Source of the DNA: CAXOVX01 sp964213345
GTDB taxonomy: Bacteria; Pseudomonadota; Alphaproteobacteria; Rickettsiales; Midichloriaceae
Assembly: GCA_964213345.1 (NCBI GenBank)
Contig: CAXOVX010000058.1
Span: 1-64,000 of the forward strand
DNA: 64,000 nt
Reading direction: 5' to 3'
The notes beneath the pieces were generated by a model. That model did not search any database. It worked only from the letters and a program-made list of their open reading frames with translations, and was not told where the DNA came from. Positions 54,044 to 61,324 of this stretch are shown piece after piece. The position numbers and the translations under genes are program-made. Position 1 is the stretch's first letter. Every line of letters begins with the position of its first letter.

Positions 54044-54113
54044 AGCGGTAGTGTTGTTTAGTCTTATATTCAGTCTCAAGTCTTGCAATATCATGAATCT
54101 TAAACGAAATCAA

Positions 54114-54395
54114 TTACTCTCTTCGTTGTATTAATGAGTGCTGATATTCTACTTTGGCAGATAAAGCAAATGTTGCTGCGTAATCGTATAAAAGCTTACA
54201 ATCAACACGATCTGTTTTAGCTAAACATCCTTTAGCTTTTGCATAAGAGCGGACTTTATTAGGATGAACTGTATTAAAAGCTAGTTGATTTGATTTTAGA
54301 AACTGTTTGAATTTATGCTCGTAACCACCCGTAGGTTCGTACAACAATCACTTCTCTTAATTCTTTGTAATATTGGATAATAAAAGAAAGAAAAT
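54114..54395 (-). pseudogene. IS110-family transposase fragment
   Basis: YEPTGGYEHKFKQFLKSNQL, NTVHPNKVRSYAKAKGCLAK and TDRVDCKLLYDYAA form the middle of the DEDD domain. A frameshift leaves YYKELREVIVV upstream in another frame. The C-terminal transposase domain is absent. Downstream (minus strand, 54433-54606) an open stretch without start reads AYSIAKYTIQTGFMATYIGV, a hydrophobic piece of unknown origin. Confidence 0.75.
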
Positions 54396-54736
54396 CAGTA
54401 AAACCACTCTCAGATTACTAACTTCCAAAGCTTTATCTACAATAGGTAAGTAAAGATAAAGTGATGCCTACAACACCAATATAAGTTGCCATAAAACCAG
54501 TTTGTATAGTATATTTTGCAATGGAATATGCTACTTCATACGCAAGGTAAACCTTTCGGCATCCGTTCGTAGCACCTGAGAGTGGGTCTTTCCTCGGGGT
54601 CGAACTCTATGCTTCAAATATGGATACAGTTTACCCACTCTTGCCTAAATATCACTGATCACATCATACCTATTCTGGCAACTTTATTGTATGTACTTTG
54701 GATTAGGAATGGATAATATATTGCAATAAGATGGAG

Positions 54737-55114
54737 ATATGATATCTGTTTAAAGGAGCCGATAAAGGGTAACAAAATAGGATTCATATGGAAATAGATT
54801 TTACAGGAATATATTGTTATGTTGATGATTTTTGCAAAGGATTTATAACTTGGTTGGAAATACATTTATAAAAGGCAAGGACAACGAAAGGCAAGAGGAG
54901 TAGGAAGTGCAATATGATCCTTAGTGAGGTAGTGACTATAATATTAGGCTACCAAGAGAGTAAGTTTAGTTGTTTTATGTGTATGTAAAACACCGGAGAG
55001 ATTTCAAAAATTTATTGTTGTATGATAGGTTTGTAGCCGTATTGAAGCGTATTTTGCCTATATTATGTTGCTTATTGCAATGCATTACTGGAGAGGTTAC
55101 TGGTATCCAATTTA
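54737..55114 (+). repeat. First copy of duplicated IS982 5' half
   Basis: Nearly identical to 55810-56199, with scattered single changes and one 12-bp difference. It contains the transposase start MEIDFTGIYCYVDD (54788) followed by stops. The copy ends abruptly at CCAATTTAT, where the IS200 left end begins. Confidence 0.85.
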
Positions 55115-55640
55115 TGTTTCTCTGTGGGATAGGGTTAATACCCTTGCCTTTAGGCGAACAGTTTAGTACTATTTTTTTATTTTATGTTATACAGGAAAGG
55201 GTCTCACATCATATATGAATTAAAATATCATATTATCTGGTGTACTAAGTATAGGTACAGAGTATTGACAGGGTTAAGTTAGGGAGCTTATTAGGGAAGG
55301 CTAATTACGTGGACATCAGTCTGGCTCATTAAGTTCCGCGTCGGTACCGCCTAATATGGGCATTTCGAAATTGGTGCAGTATATTAAGGGTAAAAGTAGC
55401 CGTAAAGTGCTAATGGAATTTGAGCAATTAAAGAAAAAATATTGTGGACAACATATATGGGCTAAAGGATATTTTGCAGTTACAGTTGGTAACCTAAATG
55501 AGCAGTAAGTTCAGGAGTGCATTGAAAACCAGGAAGCGTATCATAGAACGATAGTTTTGAGATTCCATCTCACTAATCTGCTTTGCAAGCGTTAACTCAA
55601 ACTACCTGCTTTAGCGGGTAGTAGTTGATCTCTTGCCAAA
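55115..55640 (+). mobile_element. IS200/IS605-type element, decayed
   Basis: The Y1 transposase can be read in pieces across several frames from about 55200: HIYELKYHIIWCTKYRYRVL TG, then SASVPPNMGISKLVQYIKGK, LMEFEQLKKKYCGQHIWAKG and YFAVTVGNLNEQ, then ECIENQEA. The HUH motif and catalytic Tyr region are damaged. An end hairpin (CTACCTGCTTTAGCGGGTAG at 55602-55621) and an imperfect one near 55140 (CTTGCCTTTAGGCGAA) fit the subterminal hairpins of this family. It interrupts the first IS982 copy. Confidence 0.75.
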
Positions 55641-55809
55641 CAACAGACTCCTTTCGGAATAATTCGCTTGTGTATGTCAAAATGCGGGTGGCACATGGGG
55701 CGCAGCAGGGCTCCAGTGCGCACTGGAGCTTTGGATGTGTGGGTGGCTCGCAGCCAAAGCAGAGAGTTTCAAAGAAGTCTTATCAATGCCCCTCTTTAAC
55801 CCACTCTGC
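55641..55809. other. GC-richer island with 20-bp palindrome
   Basis: About 170 bp, richer in G and C than its surroundings, with the perfect palindrome GCTCCAGTGC/GCACTGGAGC at 55710-55729. No gene is recognised. It separates the IS200 end from the second IS982 copy. Confidence 0.4.
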
Positions 55810-55859
55810 ATATGATATCTGTTTAAAGGAGCCGATAAAGGGTAACAAAGAGGAAACAT

Positions 55860-56725
55860 ATGGAAATAGATTTTACAGGAATATATTGTTATGTTGATGA
55901 TTTTTGCAAAGGATTTATAACTTGGTTGGAAATACATTTATAAAAGGCAAGGACAACGAAAGGCAAGAGGAGTAGGAAGTGCAATATGATCCTTAGTGAG
56001 GTAGTGACTATAACTAAACTTACTCTATTAGGCTACCAAGAGAGTAAGTTTAGTTGTTTTATGTGTATGTAAAACACCGGAGAGATTTCAAAAATTTATT
56101 GTTGTATGATAGGTTTGTAGCCGTATTGTAGCGTATTTTGCCTATATTATGTTGCTTATTGCAATGCATTACCGGAGAAGTTTCTGGTATCCAATTTATT
56201 GATTCTACACCACTTGATACATGTAAGGATCTACGCGGCAGTAGACATAATATTTTTCGTGGAATTGCTGCAAAAAGTAGAAAAAGCACCGGTTGGTTTT
56301 ATGTTCTGAAATTACACACAATTTTCAATGATAAAAGCGAATTTGTTTCCATCAGAATTACACCTGGTAATGTTGATGACAGAAAGCCTGTCTTGACCAT
56401 GGCAAAAGGCTCATGGGGAAAATTATTTGGCGATAAAGGATATATCTCAGAAGAATTAGCAACACAGCTATTGAATCAAGATTCGTTGCTCATTACGAGG
56501 CTTAAGAAGAACATGAAAAATAAATTATTGCTACTACAAGATAAATTTTTGCTCCATAAACGTACAATTATTGAAACTATTTCCGGCAAACTCAACCAAT
56601 TTCAAAGACTCTGGCATTCTACTTTCACATCCGTAGAAAATGCTTCTTGTAGTCTTATAGCTTACTTGATTCCATACCAATTATCACACTATAAACCCAC
56701 TATCTCAACCACTATTATCTTCTAA
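55860..56725 (+). pseudogene. IS982-family transposase, N-terminal stops
   Basis: MEIDFTGIYCYVDDFCKGFI is followed by stops and frameshifts through 56130. From about 56138 a 195-codon frame is open: GIQFIDSTPLDTCKDLRG, STGWFYVLKLHTIF, ITPGNVDDRKPV, LFGDKGYISEELA and KRTIIETISGKLNQF, covering the DDE core to the C terminus (SLIAYLI). The first third is not translatable with it. Confidence 0.85.
56012..56055. repeat. 15-bp perfect inverted repeat inside IS982 copy
   Basis: AACTAAACTTACTCT and AGAGTAAGTTTAGTT are separated by 14 bases. The first IS982 copy has only the right arm; in place of the 14-base left arm it has two bases. The arm is an exact copy, inverted, of the sequence just downstream. 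Confidence 0.85.
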
Positions 56726-56756
56726 TCTTATCTATGCTTTAGGTTTATAAAGAAAA

Positions 56757-56789
56757 AATTTTGCTAGAATAAATATCGACAGAGCCTAG
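56757..56789 (+). repeat. Solo 3' end of IS5-family element
   Basis: TTTTGCTAGAATAAATATCG and ACAGAGCCTAG match the IS5 3' ends at 11420 and 22344. The CTAG is followed directly by the right half of a palindromic repeat. Confidence 0.6.
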
Positions 56790-56887
56790 GAGCGCAATGG
56801 CGATTGGCGAAGAAGTGCAGAATAATCACATGACTGGACCTAAATCCCACAGCATAACAACTGTGGGTGTCAGAAGGGAAACTTATA
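56786..56887 (-). repeat. Palindromic repeat, copy k (half)
   Basis: CTAGGAGCGCAATGGCGATTGGC, in two blocks around the CTAG, then CACATGACTGGACC and AGCATAACAACTGTGGG, ending AAACTTAT. It ends about 5 bp from the rpoC stop codon. Confidence 0.65.
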
Positions 56888-56891
56888 GATC

Positions 56892-59800
56892 TTATCGCTG
56901 TACTTGTACAGACGTTTCTCTCTCCAATTTATCCAGCTTCTCCGCTTCTTTATCACGCTTATTTGCTATTTTTCTAACTAAGTCATGGTAGTGACCAGTC
57001 CCTGCTGGAATTAGCCGACCAACTATCACATTTTCTTTTAACCCCTTTAGCGTATCTATTTTCCCAGCCACCGCTGCTTCTGTCAACACACGTGTTGTTT
57101 CTTGGAAAGATGCAGCTGAAAAGAAAGAATTTGTTTGTAATGAAGCCTTCGTAATACCTTGTAGTACTGGGATAGCAGTGGCAAACTCATAGCCTGATTG
57201 GAGTGCTTTACGATTAACTTTATCAAATTCTTCTTTATCTACCTGTTCACCAACTAAAAAAGTAGTCCCCCCAGGATTTACTATCTCAACTTTCTGCAAC
57301 ATTTGCCTCAATATCACCTCTATGTGCTTATCATTTATACCAATACCTTGCAACCTGTACACTTGCTGCACTTCATAAATAATATACTGTGACAATGCTT
57401 CTATTCCAATTACTCTTAAAATATCATGTGGGGATGGATTGCCCTCCATTAACATATCACCTTTAGAGACGTAATCTCCCTCATTTATTGTGATATGACG
57501 CCCTCGTGGTATAAAATATTCTGTATATTCTTCACTATTATTAGCAGATCTTATAATAATCCTCCGTTTGGATTTATAGTCTTTACCAAATTCTACATAA
57601 CCACCCATCTCACTAATGATAGAATGGTCCTTTGGTTGCCTTGCTTCAAATAATTCAACAACTCTAGGTAATCCCCCTGTAATGTCCTTACTCTTTGAGG
57701 ATTCTTTCGTAATCCTCGCTATGATATCACCAGCGTGAATTAGCTCTCTATCAGGAACATTTAATATTGCACCTACTGGTAAGAAGTAACGGGCCTCTAG
57801 CCCATTTGCAAGTGTGAGTACGTTATTAGCTTCGTCTACTAGCACAATCCTTGGATGCAGATCCACATGCCCCTTAGAGTGCTGCTTACTGTCAATAATG
57901 ACTCTATTTACAATGCCAGTTACATCATCCTGCACTTCTTTCACAGACACACCTTTAATCAGATCAACAAAATTCGCTATTCCTGATTTTTCGGTAATTA
58001 TCGGTATTGTAAATGGATCCCACTCGGCTATTCTTTGTCCTGCCTTTACTAAATCTTCATCATCATTTATCAATAATCGTGCCCCATACGGCAATTTATA
58101 GCGCGCTTTTTCAATTCCATTTTCATCTACAACCAGAGCTTCACAATTACGACTCATCACTATTTTTCTGTTTTTACTATCTACAACAACATTTTTGTGA
58201 TTGAATTTTATGTGTCCACCGTAGGAAGCTACAGCCTGTGATTGTACCGTTGTTTTTTGTGCCGCTCCACCTATGTGGAATGTTCTCATCGTAAGCTGAG
58301 TTCCTGGCTCACCTATCGATTGAGCGGCAATTATGCCAACAGCTTCCCCAATGTTTACAAGATCTCCAGTTGCCAGGTCACGTCCATAGCATTTCGTGCA
58401 TATTCCACTCCTACTCTCACACGTGAGTACAGACCTTACTTTTATCGAATCAATACCCGCTTCTTCAATAAGCTCCACACATTTTTCGTCAATCAATCGC
58501 CCTTTATCAATAATTAATTTATTTGTTACTGGATGGTAGATAGGCATAGATGCCACTCTACCTAGCGCATTCTCACTTAAACTTATCGTAATTTCACCAT
58601 TTTCAATGACAGGAGTTGCAATCAATCCATTCTCAGTACCGCAATCCTCTTCAAGCACTATGCAATTTTGCGCTACATCTACCAACTTCCTTGTCAAATA
58701 CCCAGAATTTGCTGTTTTTAGTGCTATATCAGCCATACCTTTCCTTCCACCATGGGTAGATATAAAGTACTGTAGCACCGTTAACCCCTCTTTGAAATTA
58801 GAAGTAATAGGCACTTCTATAATTTCACCAGATGGTTTCGTCATAAGTCCACGCATACCTGCAAGCTGCTTTATTTGCGCTGGAGAGCCACGAGCTCCAG
58901 AATCTGCCATCATGTAAATATTATTTAAATTTCCCTGCCCTATATAAACATCACCCTTATTGCTTTGTCCTGATATAACATCCATCATATCTGATGCTAT
59001 TTTATCTGTACAACGTGACCATGCGTCTACTACCTTATTGTATCGCTCTCCTGCTGTAATAAACCCTTCTGCATACTGATTCTCATATTGTCGCGTCTCT
59101 ACCAATGTCTCTTCTATATGACGAGCCTTTGTTGTGGAAACCACTATATCATCTTTACCAAAAGAAATACCAGATTTACAAGCATATTGAAATCCCATTT
59201 GCATTATATGATCAGCAAAAATTACAGTGCTTTTTTGACCACAATGACGATATACTAGCTCTATAAGGGTAGAAACCTCCTTTTTATTCAGGACTTTATT
59301 TACTAAATCAAAGCTTATATTGGTATTTTGCGGAAGTAATTCAGATACCATGACTCTGCCTGGAGTTGTACTTACAACTAACTGAGTAATGTTACCTTCC
59401 GTATCAAGAATAGCACGTCTACATTTTATCTTTGCTTGCAGTCCTAAAATACCACTGTGTATAGCATGCTCAATCTCTGCTAAACAAGAAAATACCATCC
59501 CTTCACCTTTCTGCTCGGGCAATTCAAGAGTCATATAGTACAACCCTAAAATTATGTCTTGGCTCGGTACTATTACCGGCTTACCATTAGCGGGGCTTAA
59601 TATGTTATTCGTAGACATCATCAGTACCCTAGCCTCAAGTTGCGCCTCTATTGATAAAGGCACGTGTACTGCCATTTGGTCACCATCAAAATCTGCATTA
59701 AATGCAGAACATACCAACGGGTGTAATTGAATTGCTTTTCCTTCTATTAATGTGACTTCAAAAGCTTGAATACCTAATCTGTGCAAAGTGGGAGCTCGAT

Positions 59801-61076
59801 TAAGCAATACTGGGTGCTCTTGAATTACTTCTGCCAGCATATCCCAAACTTCTGGACGCTCCGCTTCTACCATTTTTTTTGCAGCTTTTAAGGTACTAGA
59901 TATTCCATATGCTTCAAGCTTTGAATAGATAAAAGGCTTAAATAATTCTAGCGCCATTTTCTTAGGCAAACCACATTGATGAAGCTTTAATTCCGGCCCA
60001 ACAACAATAACGGAGCGCCCTGAGTAATCAACTCTTTTTCCTAATAGATTTTGTCTAAAACGACCATATTTCCCTTTTAGCATATCCGCTAAGGATTTAA
60101 ATGGTCTTTTGTTAGAATTCTTTAGAGTTTTCGTCTTCCTGCTGTTATCAAATAAAGCATCTACTGATTCCTGCAGCATCCGTTTTTCATTACGAATAAT
60201 CATATCAGGAGCTTTAAGCTCGATTAGCCTACTCAACCTGTTATTGCGATTTATCACTCTTCTATATAACTCATTTAAGTCAGAAGTAGCAAATCGCCCC
60301 CCATCTAGCATCACCAAAGGGCGTAAATCAGGAGGAATGACAGGTAATACATCTAAAACCATCCATTCAGGCTTGTTTCCTGAGTCGATTAAATCCTCTA
60401 TCAATTTTAGGCGTTTTACTATTTTTTTACGTCTTGTTTCTGAAGCATTGCTAGCTAGCTCAGCACGTAGTAAATTTTTTTGTTCTTTTAAATCCATTCC
60501 TGATAACATCTTTTTTATCGCCTCTGCCCCCATCCCCGCTTCAAAAGCGTCTTCTCCTAACTCATCCTGAGTTCTATAATATTCATCTTCTGTTAGCAAT
60601 TGCCCATATTTAAATTTTGAAATACCAGGATTCGACACTGCATAAGACTCAAAATATAGAACTTTTTCAATATCCTTAAAAGGCATATCCAATAGCGTAC
60701 CAATACGAGACGGCATAGAACGTAAAAACCATATATGCACTATTGGTGCGGCCAACTCTATATGCCCCATTCTTTCCCGTCTTACTTTTGAAGTAGTAAC
60801 CTCAACACCACATTTTTCACAGACAATACCTCTGTACTTCATGCGCTTATATTTTCCACATAAACACTCATAATCCTTCACGGGACCAAAAATACGAGCA
60901 CAGAACAATCCCCCATTTTCCGGCTTTATAGTACGGTAATTTACTGTATCAGGCTTTTTTACTTCTCCATAAGACCATGATCTAATTTTCTCCGGACTAG
61001 CTATAGAAATGCGTACTACATCAAAATTTTGAGAATTTTGCCCAAAACGCAAATAATTAGTAAGATCTGTTACCAT
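56892..61076 (-). CDS. rpoC: RNA polymerase beta' subunit
   Basis: 1,394 residues, full length. The N-terminal zinc ribbon (CLCGKYKRMKYRGIVCEKC), clamp, the active-site motif NADFDGDQMAVHVPLS with three Mg-binding Asp, the bridge/trigger region (GGRKGMADIALKTANSGYLT RKL), a second Cys cluster (CESRSGICTKCYGRDLATG) and the C-terminal QRVYRLQGIGINDKHIEV-type region (here QQVYRLQGIGINDKHIE) are all present. It follows rpoB by 248 bp, a rather long gap without a gene. The 3' end abuts a palindromic repeat. Confidence 0.98.
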   Translation of the reverse strand: MVTDLTNYLRFGQNSQNFDVVRISIASPEKIRSWSYGEVKKPDTVNYRTIKPENGGLFCARIFGPVKDYECLCGKYKRMKYRGIVCEKCGVEVTTSKVRRERMGHIELAAPIVHIWFLRSMPSRIGTLLDMPFKDIEKVLYFESYAVSNPGISKFKYGQLLTEDEYYRTQDELGEDAFEAGMGAEAIKKMLSGMDLKEQKNLLRAELASNASETRRKKIVKRLKLIEDLIDSGNKPEWMVLDVLPVIPPDLRPLVMLDGGRFATSDLNELYRRVINRNNRLSRLIELKAPDMIIRNEKRMLQESVDALFDNSRKTKTLKNSNKRPFKSLADMLKGKYGRFRQNLLGKRVDYSGRSVIVVGPELKLHQCGLPKKMALELFKPFIYSKLEAYGISSTLKAAKKMVEAERPEVWDMLAEVIQEHPVLLNRAPTLHRLGIQAFEVTLIEGKAIQLHPLVCSAFNADFDGDQMAVHVPLSIEAQLEARVLMMSTNNILSPANGKPVIVPSQDIILGLYYMTLELPEQKGEGMVFSCLAEIEHAIHSGILGLQAKIKCRRAILDTEGNITQLVVSTTPGRVMVSELLPQNTNISFDLVNKVLNKKEVSTLIELVYRHCGQKSTVIFADHIMQMGFQYACKSGISFGKDDIVVSTTKARHIEETLVETRQYENQYAEGFITAGERYNKVVDAWSRCTDKIASDMMDVISGQSNKGDVYIGQGNLNNIYMMADSGARGSPAQIKQLAGMRGLMTKPSGEIIEVPITSNFKEGLTVLQYFISTHGGRKGMADIALKTANSGYLTRKLVDVAQNCIVLEEDCGTENGLIATPVIENGEITISLSENALGRVASMPIYHPVTNKLIIDKGRLIDEKCVELIEEAGIDSIKVRSVLTCESRSGICTKCYGRDLATGDLVNIGEAVGIIAAQSIGEPGTQLTMRTFHIGGAAQKTTVQSQAVASYGGHIKFNHKNVVVDSKNRKIVMSRNCEALVVDENGIEKARYKLPYGARLLINDDEDLVKAGQRIAEWDPFTIPIITEKSGIANFVDLIKGVSVKEVQDDVTGIVNRVIIDSKQHSKGHVDLHPRIVLVDEANNVLTLANGLEARYFLPVGAILNVPDRELIHAGDIIARITKESSKSKDITGGLPRVVELFEARQPKDHSIISEMGGYVEFGKDYKSKRRIIIRSANNSEEYTEYFIPRGRHITINEGDYVSKGDMLMEGNPSPHDILRVIGIEALSQYIIYEVQQVYRLQGIGINDKHIEVILRQMLQKVEIVNPGGTTFLVGEQVDKEEFDKVNRKALQSGYEFATAIPVLQGITKASLQTNSFFSAASFQETTRVLTEAAVAGKIDTLKGLKENVIVGRLIPAGTGHYHDLVRKIANKRDKEAEKLDKLERETSVQVQR

Positions 61077-61324
61077 TACAGTACCCCTAGTGAAAAAACA
61101 TTATTATGGGACTATCAAAAAAGTCTATTTTTACTCTAAAAACTACTCACGACAACTGCCACTCCTTCAACAGCCCTATATATATCAATCTGCACACCCA
61201 CTCACACCCCAGATTCATGCAACAAATCGTCTCCATTGTGCAAAACCCTTTCCACACTCATCCTTCAGCATCCAGTCTAGTTAAATATATAAATTGGTGC
61301 CAAATTTTACTAATGTACATCTCT

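Larger units (their letters stand above)
55810..56725 (+). mobile_element. Second IS982-family copy
   Basis: It begins ATATGATATCTG and carries the whole transposase region from the ATG at 55860. It is distinct in sequence from the IS982 at 5574-6550 (for example FIDSTPLDTCK here against YVDSTPIAVCH there). The 3' side passes into an IS5 end at about 56757. Confidence 0.7.

Noticed and set aside
54433..54606. An open minus-strand stretch with a hydrophobic product
   Set aside because: There is no usable start codon and only 57 codons; it may be a membrane-protein fragment but cannot be assigned.
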